A stretch of 64,000 bases of DNA from SXXH01 sp041165735 (GCA_046341775.1 JBKDQQ010000045.1:1-64000), one strand, 5' to 3'. Positions 19,510-28,800 are shown, numbered from the stretch's first letter. Translations and numbers: made by a program. Notes: generated by a model not told the origin, from the letters alone.

Positions 19510-20475
19510 ATGCGCATCGACATCGTGTTGCCGATCGCCAAGGTGGCCGCCACGGGCAACCGCACCACGGCGGAGCGCTTGCGGCGCCTCTTCGCGGGCG
19601 TCCACGAGACGCACCTGCGGCGCCGCTGGACCCACGGGCCCGCGGATGCGTTGATCGCCCTGCACGCCGTGCGCAGCGCCGATTCGATCATGGCCTTCGC
19701 GCGGCGGAGCGCGCACGCGCGGCTCGTGGTCGTCCTGACGGGCACGGACATCTACGGCGGCGACGCGCGACGGATGCCGGTGCTGGAGCGCAGCCTCGAG
19801 GTCGCGTGGCGCATCGTCGCCTTGCAGGACGACGCCGCCGCGCGCGTGCCGGCGCGCTTCCGATCCAAGGTGCGCGTGATCGTGCAGTCGGCCCAGGTGC
19901 CGCCGTGCGCGCGCCTCGTGGCCGATCGCACCCAGCCCGAGGATGCGCGCGAAGTCGTGGCCTTGTCGCACCTGCGCGAGGTCAAGGATCCGCTGCTCTT
20001 CGCCGGCGCCATGGAGCGCCTGCCCGAGGATGCCGGACTCCACGCCGTGCACATCGGCGGCAGCCTCGACGAGGAACTCGCGCGGCGCTGCGCTGCGCGA
20101 GCGAGCGCGCGCTGGAGGTGGATCGGCGAGCGCCCGCGGTGCGTCGCGCTGAGGCGGCTGGCGCGCGCGCGCGCCTTGGTGCTCACGAGCAGGCAAGAGG
20201 GCGGTCCCAGCGTGCTCGCCGAGGCGGCGCTGCTAGGGCGGCCGATCCTCGCCACGCGCGTCGGCGGCGCCACGGGCATGCTGGGCACCGACCATCCCGG
20301 GCTCTTCGAGGTCGGCGACGAGGCCGGACTGGCGCGGTTGCTGGAACGATTGGCTCGCGACGAGGGCTTCGTGCGCGGGCTCGCCGAACGCAGTCGCGCC
20401 ATGGCGGCCCGCTTCGCGCCGGAACGCGAGCGGGCCGCATGGCGAGCATTGCTGGCGGAGCCCGTCGACTCCTAG
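19510..20475 (+). CDS. Glycosyltransferase of the SenB (TIGR04348) type, possible selenosugar synthase
   Basis: 321-residue GT-B glycosyltransferase. The start 'MRIDIVLPIAK...GNRTTAERL', then 'ALIALHAVRSADSI' and 'VVVLTGTDIYGGD', and the C-terminal half 'ALSHLREVKDPLLFA', 'TSRQEGGPSVLAEAALLGRPILATRVGG' and 'GMLGTDHPGLFEVGD' match the order and wording of the family now named SenB, which joins selenophosphate to a UDP-sugar in selenoneine synthesis. This assignment is from memory of the family, without a search. The partner genes senA (EgtB-like) and senC (SelD-like) are not in the window, so the role remains open; an ordinary group 1 glycosyltransferase is the alternative. Its TAG stop overlaps the stop of the convergent next gene (shared CTAG). 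Confidence 0.68.
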   Translation: MRIDIVLPIAKVAATGNRTTAERLRRLFAGVHETHLRRRWTHGPADALIALHAVRSADSIMAFARRSAHARLVVVLTGTDIYGGDARRMPVLERSLEVAWRIVALQDDAAARVPARFRSKVRVIVQSAQVPPCARLVADRTQPEDAREVVALSHLREVKDPLLFAGAMERLPEDAGLHAVHIGGSLDEELARRCAARASARWRWIGERPRCVALRRLARARALVLTSRQEGGPSVLAEAALLGRPILATRVGGATGMLGTDHPGLFEVGDEAGLARLLERLARDEGFVRGLAERSRAMAARFAPERERAAWRALLAEPVDS

Positions 20476-20957
20476 CAGCGCGGCTTCATCGCCGCGCTCC
20501 ACGGGTGGTGGCGCCACTCCCAATGGCCCGGCACCCACACCCGGCGCACGACGGTCTCGAAGCGGCCCGGGATGCACTCCACGCGCCAATGCGCGGGGCG
20601 CACGAGCACCAATCGTTCGCGACCGCAAGCATCGCGCACGATGCGGTGCTCGGCCGGCACGTGCACGCGGACTTCACGCGCTTCCACCCACACTTCCTCG
20701 CAGTGCTCCTCGTGGCGTCCCTCGATCCAGACGCGCTCCTCGCGACGGTGCCAGCTGGCCGAGAGGCTCCAATCGGCTTGCCGCGCGCCGCCCACGGAGG
20801 CGACGCGCACCACCGCGGGCGAAAGCTCCGCACGCAGGCGATCGCCGGCGGGATCGGCGTGGGCCTCGCGCCCTAGGAAGCACAGCGCGAGGCCGAACAA
20901 GGCGCGAGGCGCTCTCCTCGAGAGGAGCGCGACGAAAGGGTGGACGAGCATCTGCAT
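20472..20957 (-). CDS. Secreted protein of unknown function with W-x-x-GHW type motif
   Basis: 161 residues with a probable signal peptide (hydrophobic 'ALFGLALCFLG' ending near 'EAHADP'). The mature part is rich in Trp, His, Arg and Glu: 'WHRREERVWIEGRHEEHCEEVW' type strands and 'RVWVPGHWEWRHHPW', resembling short WxxGHW repeats found in envelope proteins that bind surfaces or metals. No enzyme motif is seen. The start was chosen to keep the signal peptide; a second ATG lies two codons downstream. The stop shares CTAG with the convergent SenB-like gene, so neither gene has a separate 3' region. Confidence 0.65.
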   Translation of the reverse strand: MQMLVHPFVALLSRRAPRALFGLALCFLGREAHADPAGDRLRAELSPAVVRVASVGGARQADWSLSASWHRREERVWIEGRHEEHCEEVWVEAREVRVHVPAEHRIVRDACGRERLVLVRPAHWRVECIPGRFETVVRRVWVPGHWEWRHHPWSAAMKPRC

Positions 20958-21212
20958 GCTGCGCGAGCACGGGCGCCGTGGACTGCGGGAGTCGGCGCCG
21001 CGCCGCTTCCCGTTGCCGGTCGCCACCTGGTGGTGGCTCGCGCCCGTCCACCAAGCGAAGTGCGTGCCAAGCCGGTCCGTGTCGCGGGGATGCCGTCTTG
21101 CGCGCCCATGGGCTGGGCAGGCGCCTCGCACGGCGGCCACACCGCAGGCCGCTGTCCACGTGCGTGGACAGCGGCGCGCCCTCCGGCCGGTCCGAGCCCG
21201 TCGCTGCCGCGC

Positions 21213-23747
21213 CTAGTCCTTCTTGGCCGGCTTCTCGAAGATGATCTCGGAGAACCCCGCCGTGCCGCGCAGGCTGCCGCCCGGGGCGCGTTCGAGGATG
21301 CGGATCTCGACGCGCTTGGTCGACTGCGGCTTCTCGAAGCGCACGACCACCGGCTCCAACTCGTTCTCGGGGCAGGCGACTTCGACGGCTTTGTCCTTGC
21401 CGACCTTGACCGAGAGCTTGACCAGCCTGTCGCTGGCGCCCGCGTCGGCCGCGCTGCGTTGCGCCGGATGCAGCACGATGCGGTCGAACTTCAAGGGTTG
21501 CGCGCACTCGACCGCCAGCATCGGCGTCTGGTCGTCCGTCGCGCACATCCAGCGCGTCATCATCGTGCCGTCCAGTCCGTTGGCCGCCTTGTCGAGGTTC
21601 GAATGCTCCGAGCTCGCCGAGAGCACGACCGACTCGACCGGCGCGGCTTGGCGATTGCGCCACGCGCACGCCTCGAGCATCCAGTTCTGCAGCGAACCTT
21701 CGGAAGCGACCACGCGCTCCTTCGATTCGATGGTCGCCACGGGCTCCTTCGCGCCGAGGGCCGCGTCGGCACCCAGCACCGTCAGGCGCGCCTTGAGCTT
21801 GTACGACCCCGCCATGGGCAGGAGGTGGCGGTAGGGGAAGGGCTCGCCCTTCCAAGCGTTGGCGCCATCCAAGTCGAAGGTCTTCGCGACGCGGCCGTCG
21901 ACGAGGTACTCGACCTTCAACACGCGCACGCCGCCGAGTTCCTCGTTGCCGTACTTGCGCAACGTGCGCTCGGACAGGCTGGCGATCCACAGCGCGCAGG
22001 CCGAGCCGCCGGAGCTCTTGAGGCGCACCGCCTCGTTGGGGTCGTCGGCGACCACGGGTTGCGCGAAGAAGTCGCGCGTCTTGACGGTGGGCCGCGAAGC
22101 GCGCTTGAGGAAGAGGATCGCGAAGCAGGTGTCGGAGGTGCTGCCGGGGTGCGCGCCGCCGTAGAAGTCGTTGAGCTGCCATTCGCCGCCGGGCTTCTGG
22201 CGTGCGAGGATCCACTTGGCGCCTTCCGCGTACCACTCGTGGTCGCCCAGCAGCTCCGTGCCGAGCAGCGATCCCACGCGCTCGATGCCGTAGGCGTAGT
22301 AGAGCGGCCAGCCGCCCCAGATCGGGGCTTGGTTGTCGGCCTCCTTGAACGGGAACTGGTCGCCGAGCCAGGCGGCGCCCCATTGGATGCCTTCGAAGGA
22401 GCGCGCGCCCAACTCGCCCTTCATGCGGTTCCCGAGGCACTCGCGGCCGATCGCGAGCACGGACACGCCCGCGGCCACCATCGCGGGGCGGATGTCGTTG
22501 TTGCCGTGGTAGCCGAAGCCCGCCGCCATCGCCTTGCCGCCGGCTCCGCCCTTCGCGCCCGTGCCGAGGCTGTCCTCGTCCTTGCCGCCCTCGCGGCGCA
22601 AGGGCGCCTCGACCGGGAACGGGTCCTCCTGCAGGTCCAGCACGGCGTCGATCGTCTCGAGCCAGGCCTTCTCGGGGATCTCGATGCCGGCATGGTGAGC
22701 GGCGCGCAGGCCGAGCACGGCGTATTGGGTGTTGGACATGTCCGGGGGAGTGGGATCCTTGTTCCACTTGTCCCAGTCGCCTTCCCAGGTGTTGGGATAG
22801 CCCCACAATCCGCCGCGGCTGTCCTTGAGGAGCTTGGCCGTGATGGCCTTCATGCGCGGGATGTACTTGGCCTCGCGCGTCGCTTCGTACGCCGTGAGCA
22901 TCAGCCCCGCCGTGTAGGTCTCGCCGTAGGGCAGCACGTCGAGCGCGGCGAAGGCGCGCTGCACGCTAGGGTGGTCGTAGGAGAGGCCGGCGCGCAGGAG
23001 CGTGTAGGCGCACAACGCCGTCGTTCCACCGTGGAAGCCGCCACCGCGCGGCTTCTGCATCATGCCCCACGTGCCATCGGCCATCTGGTGCTTCAGCAGC
23101 CACTGCAAGCCGCGCTCGATGGACGCCTCGACCTGGCCCTGCAGCACCGGATCGCGCGCCATGAGCACGGGTGGCGCCGTCTCGCCGAGCAAGGCGAAGC
23201 GCTCGATCGTCAGGCGCGCGCGTCCGGGGATGATGCCCACCTCGCCCAGCGACGCGCGCGCGATGTCGATCGTCGACAGGTTCGCACCGCCGACGAGCAA
23301 GGAGAGCGTGCTGCCCACGCGCACGAGCTGCACCTCGAAGGGCTTGCCCGGCGCGGCGTGCTTGGCGATGGGGGCGAGCTTCTGCTGCTTCGATCCGTAC
23401 CACTCGCCATCCACCGCGAAGTGGCCGTCGGGTCCGTCGAGGATGATATACGCGCCGCCGACCCTTAGCGCGGCGCCGCTGCCGTCGAAGGCCTCGAGCG
23501 ACAGCTTGAGCTTCACTCCGCCATCGGAGACGGTCAGCAACTCGTCGGCCCAGAGCGGGTCGCCGGAGGAGGCCAGTCCATCCTTGGTGCGCGTCCAAGG
23601 CGCGCCTTCGTAGCGGATGCGCTGCACATCCTTGCCGTCGACCAGCACGCGCTCGGGCAAGGGGGCCGCTTGGGGGGCCTGGGCGCGCGCGTCGTTCGCG
23701 CCGAGTAGGAGGCATGCGAGCGCGACGAGGGGGAGCAGATGGCGCAT
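21213..23747 (-). CDS. Secreted alpha/alpha-toroid (prenyltransferase/squalene-oxidase repeat) protein with C-terminal discoidin-like domain
   Basis: 844 residues. Signal peptide 'LLPLVALACLLLGANDARA'; then about 170 residues of beta-rich sequence that look like a laminin-G/concanavalin-type domain ('FEVQLVRVGSTLSLLVGG'). Residues 200-600 carry terpenoid-cyclase-like helical repeats ('IERGLQWLLKHQMADGTWG', 'NTQYAVLGLRAAHHAG', 'GAKWILARQKPGGEW'), common in planctomycete secreted proteins of unknown role. The last ~150 residues ('NGLDGTMMTRWMC', 'CAQPLKFDRIVLHP', 'RVEIRILERAPGGSLRGTAGFSEI') resemble an F5/8 type C (discoidin) carbohydrate-binding domain. No DxDD cyclase motif is seen, so real squalene cyclisation is unlikely. 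It is divergent from the next secreted protein gene. Confidence 0.75.
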   Translation of the reverse strand: MRHLLPLVALACLLLGANDARAQAPQAAPLPERVLVDGKDVQRIRYEGAPWTRTKDGLASSGDPLWADELLTVSDGGVKLKLSLEAFDGSGAALRVGGAYIILDGPDGHFAVDGEWYGSKQQKLAPIAKHAAPGKPFEVQLVRVGSTLSLLVGGANLSTIDIARASLGEVGIIPGRARLTIERFALLGETAPPVLMARDPVLQGQVEASIERGLQWLLKHQMADGTWGMMQKPRGGGFHGGTTALCAYTLLRAGLSYDHPSVQRAFAALDVLPYGETYTAGLMLTAYEATREAKYIPRMKAITAKLLKDSRGGLWGYPNTWEGDWDKWNKDPTPPDMSNTQYAVLGLRAAHHAGIEIPEKAWLETIDAVLDLQEDPFPVEAPLRREGGKDEDSLGTGAKGGAGGKAMAAGFGYHGNNDIRPAMVAAGVSVLAIGRECLGNRMKGELGARSFEGIQWGAAWLGDQFPFKEADNQAPIWGGWPLYYAYGIERVGSLLGTELLGDHEWYAEGAKWILARQKPGGEWQLNDFYGGAHPGSTSDTCFAILFLKRASRPTVKTRDFFAQPVVADDPNEAVRLKSSGGSACALWIASLSERTLRKYGNEELGGVRVLKVEYLVDGRVAKTFDLDGANAWKGEPFPYRHLLPMAGSYKLKARLTVLGADAALGAKEPVATIESKERVVASEGSLQNWMLEACAWRNRQAAPVESVVLSASSEHSNLDKAANGLDGTMMTRWMCATDDQTPMLAVECAQPLKFDRIVLHPAQRSAADAGASDRLVKLSVKVGKDKAVEVACPENELEPVVVRFEKPQSTKRVEIRILERAPGGSLRGTAGFSEIIFEKPAKKD

Positions 23748-24015
23748 CGGGTCTAGTTCACCCTCGTCGGCTGGGGTGGTCAAGACGGCTGGACGCGGCG
23801 CGGCTCCGTTCGCACTACCCTCCGTCGCGCCCCATACCACGCCCGCGGATGCACGCGCGGGAAATCCGACGTTGGTCGCGTCGCCAAGCCCCCCTCGAAC
23901 GGCCGAAGGTGGTAGCCTTTTCCTTGTAGAGGCGCGGGATGGCTCCCGCGTCGGAAATCCCTGCCGTCCTCGACCGACACCGAGTCGGGACGCTTCCTCT
24001 CCGGAACCCGCATCC

Positions 24016-26082
24016 ATGCGCTCCCTCACCACGGTCCTCGCCCTCGCCTGCTTGGCGGGCCACGCCGCCGCCCAGGGCACGGACTCCTGCACCAGCCCCA
24101 CGCCGATCAGCGGCCTCGCCACCTTCAACTTCAACAACGGCGCCGCCACCAACACGACCGGCGCCGGCACCACCTGCGGCGGTCTCGGACGCGACCTGTT
24201 CTGGGCGTGGACGGCGCCGTCGACCGGGACCTTCGAGGTCAGCACCTGCGGCGGCGCGAGCTTCGACTCGGTCGTCGCCATCTACGCCGGCGCGACCTGC
24301 CCGACCACGTCGCAGGCCTTCCTCGCCTGCAACGACGACAGCTGCGGCCTGCAGAGCTCGGCCACCTTCAACGCGACCTCGGGTGCCCAGTACCTGATCC
24401 GCGTCGGCAGCTACAACGGCGGCGCGGGCGGCGCGGGCACCTTCACCATCGCGGTGGGGACGCCGGGCGGCGGAGGCGGCTGCCCGACGCAGACGACGGG
24501 GCCGGACGTGATCGTCGGCAACATCCCCGACATCTCCAACTACGCCCCGGTCTCCGGCGTCGACGCGGTCAGCCTCGGCACCGACTCGTGCAACATCGGC
24601 GACACGACCTTGGCGTGGGTCGCCAGCACGAACCAGCACCCCGTCATCGGCGGCAACCTGTACCGCTACTCGGTGGTGAACGGCGCGGGTCGCTTCGAGC
24701 AGATCGGCATGAGCTGGCTCAAGCACGGCTTCACCGCGCTGGCCCAGAACTTGTGCTGCCCCTGCAACAACCCGGGCACCGGGTCGCTGCTCGGCGTCGG
24801 CTGCTCCGATCCCTACGGATCCGGCCTCAACGGTTCGCAGAGCGGCCTCGGCCCGCGTTGGCAGGTCAACGCCCACACGGGCTTCTTCAACTACCCGCCG
24901 GCCAACCCGACCTGGTCGGGTTCGGTCGCGCGCCGCCTGCAGTTCCTCACGAGCGACGTGACGGGACAACCGGCCGGCACGCGCTACTTCGGCGAGGCCC
25001 AGTACGTGACGCCCGACGACTCGGCGGCCGGCAACCAGAACAACAACTCCAGCTACCGCGAGATGGCCACCTCCGACGGCGCCAACTTCACGCTGCTCGG
25101 ATCGACGGTGCGCTCGCAAGCCGCCATCGAAGCCTGGCCCGTCGTCGAGCCGGGCGCGCAGGTGGTCAACGCGCAGGTGCCGGGCGAAGGTCTCTACAAG
25201 GTCGGCTGGAAGGTCACGAACCTCGGCAACGGCACGTGGCACTACGAGTACGCCGTCTACAACATGAACAGCCACCGTTCGGCCGGTTCCTTCACCGTCC
25301 CCGTCGGCGGCGCGACGATCACCAGCGTCGGCTTCCACGACGTCGACTACCGCAACGGCGACGGCGAGGCGAGCGTCTCGCGCGACGGCAGCGACTGGAC
25401 CAGCACGGTCTCCGGCGGCAACGCCACGTGGGCCACGACGCCCGAGGCCACGAACGCCAACGCCAACGCGTTGCGCTGGGGCTCGACCTACAACTTCCGC
25501 TTCGTGGCGAACACGGCGCCGACCACCGGCAGCGCCTCGATCGGCCTGTGGCGCTCCGGCACGCCGGGTTCCATCACGGTGGCCATCGAAGTGCCCAGCG
25601 GCCCCGTGAGCAGCGCCGCGTACTGCTTCGGCGACGGCTCCGGCACGGCGTGCCCGTGCGGCAACAACTCGGCCGTCGGCGCCAACGTCGGTTGCCTCAG
25701 CTCGCTCGCGTCGGGCGGACGACTGCTCGCCACCGGCGTGCCCAGCATCTCCAACGACACGCTGGTGCTCGGCGGCTCGCAGATGCCGAACAGCTCGGCG
25801 TTGTACTTCCAAGGCACGGCCCAGCAGGGCGCCGGCGCGGGTTCGGTCTTCGGCGACGGCTTGCGTTGCGCGGCGGGCACCGTCATCCGCCTCGGCACCA
25901 AGACCAACGCGGGCGGTGGGTCGAGCTACCCGGCCGCGGGCGACACCAGCGTCTCGGTGCGCGGCGCCGCCACGGTCGGCGCGAGCCGCGGCTACCAGGT
26001 CTGGTACCGGAACGCCGCCGCGTTCTGCTCGCCCTCGACCTTCAACCTGACCAACGGATGGTGGTTGACCTGGCAGCCGTGA
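24016..26082 (+). CDS. Large secreted cell-surface protein with PPC-like N-domain and conserved C-terminal module
   Basis: 688 residues. Signal peptide 'LTTVLALACLAGHAAAQ'. Residues 25-150 look like a bacterial pre-peptidase C-terminal-type beta domain ('DLFWAWTAPSTGTFEVSTCG', 'YLIRVGSYNGG'). The middle (150-530) is Asn/Gly/Thr-rich with many paired cysteines and no recognised catalytic motif. From 'CFGDGSGTACPCGNN' on, the last ~150 residues form a module ending 'VFGDGLRCAAGTVIRL...YQVWYRN...FNLTNGW', which recurs at the end of the protease at 58591-60270. A structural or adhesive role is likely; enzymatic activity is not indicated. Two hairpins follow the stop. Confidence 0.75.
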   Translation: MRSLTTVLALACLAGHAAAQGTDSCTSPTPISGLATFNFNNGAATNTTGAGTTCGGLGRDLFWAWTAPSTGTFEVSTCGGASFDSVVAIYAGATCPTTSQAFLACNDDSCGLQSSATFNATSGAQYLIRVGSYNGGAGGAGTFTIAVGTPGGGGGCPTQTTGPDVIVGNIPDISNYAPVSGVDAVSLGTDSCNIGDTTLAWVASTNQHPVIGGNLYRYSVVNGAGRFEQIGMSWLKHGFTALAQNLCCPCNNPGTGSLLGVGCSDPYGSGLNGSQSGLGPRWQVNAHTGFFNYPPANPTWSGSVARRLQFLTSDVTGQPAGTRYFGEAQYVTPDDSAAGNQNNNSSYREMATSDGANFTLLGSTVRSQAAIEAWPVVEPGAQVVNAQVPGEGLYKVGWKVTNLGNGTWHYEYAVYNMNSHRSAGSFTVPVGGATITSVGFHDVDYRNGDGEASVSRDGSDWTSTVSGGNATWATTPEATNANANALRWGSTYNFRFVANTAPTTGSASIGLWRSGTPGSITVAIEVPSGPVSSAAYCFGDGSGTACPCGNNSAVGANVGCLSSLASGGRLLATGVPSISNDTLVLGGSQMPNSSALYFQGTAQQGAGAGSVFGDGLRCAAGTVIRLGTKTNAGGGSSYPAAGDTSVSVRGAATVGASRGYQVWYRNAAAFCSPSTFNLTNGWWLTWQP

Positions 26083-26099
26083 CGGCTCCCGGCGCGACC

Positions 26100-26165
26100 G
26101 TCAAGGAAACTTGACAGCGCGCGGCGCGCGGACGCCCGCTCCGGCCTCGGCCGGGGCGGGCGTCC
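26100..26165 (+). terminator. GTCAAG/CTTGAC stem-loop followed by a long GC hairpin
   Basis: Eighteen bases after the stop codon lies a perfect 6-bp stem with loop GAAA (26100-26115), the same motif as at 55001 and 60286. It is followed by a second hairpin of about 16-17 bp with one wobble (26130-26165). No U tract follows. Together they probably end the secreted-protein transcript before the methyltransferase promoter. Confidence 0.65.
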
Positions 26166-26202
26166 GTCGCTTGCGCGCTCGCTTCCGCCGCATCGCGCCT
26201 GC

Positions 26203-26208
26203 TAGACT
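26203..26208 (+). promoter_or_regulatory. -10-like hexamer TAGACT, 9 bases before the RNA methyltransferase start
   Basis: TAGACT precedes ATG 26218 by nine bases and comes right after the terminator hairpins of the previous gene, as expected for a promoter. Confidence 0.45.
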
Positions 26209-26217
26209 GCGCGGTCC

Positions 26218-27423
26218 ATGCCCGAGCTCCACGAACTGCGGATCGAACGCGTCGCCCCGGGTGGCGACGCCGTGGCGCGCCTCGACGGCCGGGTGGTCTT
26301 CGTGCCGCGCGCGCTGCCCGGCGAGCGCGTGCTGGCCCGCCTCGCGCCCGGCAAGGAGCGCTGGTCGCGCGCCGAACTGGTCGAGGTCCTCGAAGCATCC
26401 CCGGAGCGCGTGGCGCCGCCCTGCGCGCACGCGGAGCGCTGCGGCAATTGCGCGTGGATGCACTGGGACCTCGCCGCGCAGCGACGCGCCAAGCGCGAAC
26501 TGCTGGCCGACCAGTTGCGGCGCATCGGACGACGCGACGACTGGCCCTCGATCGGGCTGGTCGAAGGCGCGGGGGTGGGCTGGCGCACGCGGGTCGAATG
26601 GCTCGCGGGCGCCTGGCGCTCGGGCGCGGTGCTCGGCTACCGCGCGCCGCGCAGCCATGATCTGGTCGAGGTCGAGCAGTGTCCGATCCTCGCGCCCGCG
26701 CTGCGCGAACTGCTCGACGACCTGCGCGGCGGGGCGCGGCCGATCCCGCGCCAGGCTCGCTCCGTGCAGGCGTGCGTCGACGACGCCGGACGCGCGTCCT
26801 TCAGCGCGCAGGACGCCGCCGGAGCACCGCTCGACGACCGGGACGCGGCGCGCGTGGTGACAAGGCAGGTGGCGGGGCTCGACCTCGAGTTCCCCTTGCT
26901 CGGCTTCCAGCAGGGCAACGGCGACCTGCTCGAGGCCTTCGTGGCGCGCGCGATCGACGGACTCGCCGCCGCGGCGCGCGCCGAGGGCGGCGAGGTGCTC
27001 GACCTGTACTGCGGGAGCGGCTTGTTCGCGCTTCCGCTGGCGGCCGCGGGGCTGCGCACGCTCGGCGTAGAGTCCGATCGCGCCGCGGTGCGCGCGGCGC
27101 GATCCAATGCGGCGCGCCTCGGCCTCGAGGCGGCCCGCTTCGAGGTCGCCGATGTCCGTTCGTGGCTGGCGCAGAGCGCGCGCCTCCCCTCGGTGGTGCT
27201 GGTCGACCCGCCGCGGGCCGGCCTGGGCGAGGGCGTCGTGCGCGAACTGGCGCGTCTGCGACCGCGCGTGCTGCGGCATGTCTCCTGCGACGCCGCGACG
27301 CTGGCGCGCGACGCGGGCGAACTGGTGCGCGCCGGCTGGACTTGCGTGCGCGTGGACCTGGTCGACATGTTCCCGCACACTCCGCACATGGAGATCGTGC
27401 TCGACCTGGAGCTCCGTCGGTGA
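26218..27423 (+). CDS. TrmA/RlmD-family RNA (uracil-5-)-methyltransferase
   Basis: 401-residue SAM-dependent RNA m5U methyltransferase. An N-terminal TRAM domain (about 1-60) precedes iron-sulfur cysteines 'CAHAERCGNCAW' and a later 'EQCPIL', typical of RlmC/RlmD. The SAM site is 'VLDLYCGSGLFALPLA', the target-base motif 'VLVDPPRAGLG', and the catalytic cysteine 'HVSCDAATLARD'. Ends 'DMFPHTPHMEIVLDLEL', as in RlmD. Specific target (23S U747/U1939 or tRNA U54) cannot be told. The stop overlaps the GTG of the next methyltransferase gene. Confidence 0.9.
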   Translation: MPELHELRIERVAPGGDAVARLDGRVVFVPRALPGERVLARLAPGKERWSRAELVEVLEASPERVAPPCAHAERCGNCAWMHWDLAAQRRAKRELLADQLRRIGRRDDWPSIGLVEGAGVGWRTRVEWLAGAWRSGAVLGYRAPRSHDLVEVEQCPILAPALRELLDDLRGGARPIPRQARSVQACVDDAGRASFSAQDAAGAPLDDRDAARVVTRQVAGLDLEFPLLGFQQGNGDLLEAFVARAIDGLAAAARAEGGEVLDLYCGSGLFALPLAAAGLRTLGVESDRAAVRAARSNAARLGLEAARFEVADVRSWLAQSARLPSVVLVDPPRAGLGEGVVRELARLRPRVLRHVSCDAATLARDAGELVRAGWTCVRVDLVDMFPHTPHMEIVLDLELRR

Positions 27424-28700
27424 GCAAGCGCGCGCTGGAAGCTGCCTGGCTCGCCATCGAGGAAGGCGCGTCGCTCTCGTCGGCCTGCGAGGCGGCCGGA
27501 TACTCGGGGGCCATGCGCGGCCCGCTGCTGGCGGACTTGCGCCAAGTCCTGTCGGGCGAAGCGCGCGTGCGGCAGGCCATGCCCGACCTGCGCTCGCCGT
27601 GGCTCCTGTTGCAGGCCGCGCGCGCCTTGGACGAATCGGCGCCCGAGGGCGCGCGCGCGGAGGCCGTGCATGAACTCGCCCGGTCCGGCGTGGACGCGGC
27701 GCGCCTGCAGGACCGCCACGCGGCGCTGTGCGCCGACGGCGATCCTGTCGTGGCCTTGGCGCAGCGCGCATCGGCGCCGCCGGACGTGGCGCGCGCGATG
27801 CTGGCGGATCTGGGCGCGGAGGCCGAAGCCTGCTTGCGCGCCTTGTGGAGGCCCGCCCCTTCGGCCTTGCGCGCGAACACCCTGCTGGCTTCGCGCGAGG
27901 ACCTGCGCGCGCGACTCGAGGGCGAAGGTTGGCGCGTGAGCGATGGACGCCACTCTCCGTGGGCCCTGGTCGTCGACGGGGACGCGGCGCCCGCGCCGGG
28001 TCAGGCCTTCCTCGACGGCTGGTACGAGGTGCAGGACGAGGCTTCGCAATTGGTGGCGCTGTGCGTCGATCCGTCGCGCTCGCATCCGGTGGTCGACGCC
28101 TGCGCGGGCTCGGGCGGGAAGACGCTCGCCTTGTGCGCGCAACTCGGCGGACGCGGGCGCGTGGTGGCGCTGGATCGCGACACGCGGCGATTGAAGGAGT
28201 TGGCGCGCCGTGCGGCGCGCGCCAAGGCCTGGAACCTGCTCGTGCAGGCAGCGCCCGCGCCGGGCGCGGCGCTCGGCGCGACGCTGGCTCCGCTCGAAGG
28301 TCGCGCTTCGCGCGTGCTCGTCGACGCGCCCTGCAGCGGGATCGGCGCGCTGCGCCGCAAGCCCGACCTGGCGCGCCGCGTGGACGCCGCGCTGCTCGCG
28401 CGACTGCCGGCCCAGCAACTGGCCATCGCGCGCGAGGCCGCTCGTTGGTTGCGTCCGGGTGGTCGGCTCGTGTACGCCACTTGCACGCCGTTCGCGGCCG
28501 AGAACGAAGCGGTCGTCGCGCGCCTGGCCGAACTGGAGGGATTGGAGCTCCTGCCGCAGCGCGAGTGGCTGCCGCAGTCCTTGCGGGCCTTGTCCAGCGA
28601 TTTGGACAACCACGCGCTGCGCCTCCTGCCGCACATCCACGGCACGGACGCGTTCACCTTGCAGGTCCTGCGCCGTCGCGCCCCGGCACGCGGCGCCTAG
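27420..28700 (+). CDS. RsmB/NOL1-NOP2 family rRNA cytosine-5-methyltransferase
   Basis: 426-residue m5C RNA methyltransferase. SAM motif 'VVDACAGSGGKTLALCAQL'; the two catalytic cysteines are in 'VDAPCSGIGALRRKPD' and 'LVYATCTPFAAENE'. The N-terminal ~150 residues are helical and less conserved (NusB-like in RsmB, but not clear here). GTG start overlaps the previous stop (GTGA), so two RNA methyltransferases are co-translated. The last ~37 codons are part of a duplicated segment that recurs, decayed, at 33937-34047. The stop TAG lies in a CTAG that was probably once shared with a convergent deacylase gene. Confidence 0.88.
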   Translation: MSKRALEAAWLAIEEGASLSSACEAAGYSGAMRGPLLADLRQVLSGEARVRQAMPDLRSPWLLLQAARALDESAPEGARAEAVHELARSGVDAARLQDRHAALCADGDPVVALAQRASAPPDVARAMLADLGAEAEACLRALWRPAPSALRANTLLASREDLRARLEGEGWRVSDGRHSPWALVVDGDAAPAPGQAFLDGWYEVQDEASQLVALCVDPSRSHPVVDACAGSGGKTLALCAQLGGRGRVVALDRDTRRLKELARRAARAKAWNLLVQAAPAPGAALGATLAPLEGRASRVLVDAPCSGIGALRRKPDLARRVDAALLARLPAQQLAIAREAARWLRPGGRLVYATCTPFAAENEAVVARLAELEGLELLPQREWLPQSLRALSSDLDNHALRLLPHIHGTDAFTLQVLRRRAPARGA

Positions 28701-28800
28701 GCCCGCAGCGCACGCCGTCGACCCGTGCCCGGCCCATGCCGCTGGCGAGGCGGTGCGGGTCGGCGCTGGTCGACTCCTCGCGCTCGGTCGCGGCGTCGCA
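28577..28800. repeat. Left copy of duplicated rsmB-like/deacylase gene junction
   Basis: Direct repeat with 33937-34298. The part 28577-28687 aligns without gaps to 33937-34047 (97 of 111 bases identical by hand count), and 28711-28800 aligns without gaps to 34209-34298 (76 of 90). The left copy carries the intact rsmB-like end and a decayed deacylase end. Weaker similarity reaches back to about 28523. Confidence 0.85.
28711..28800 (-). pseudogene. Remnant of the 3' end of an N-acyl-D-amino-acid deacylase gene
   Basis: Read on the minus strand it encodes 'DAATEREESTSADPHRLASG', against 'DAATVREESTFADPHRLASG' near the C-terminus of the intact deacylase at 34149-35807, then 'VDGVR' against 'VNGVR'. 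Homology stops at about 28800 and no further deacylase sequence is found, so this is a truncated, dead fragment of about 30 codons. Confidence 0.85.
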
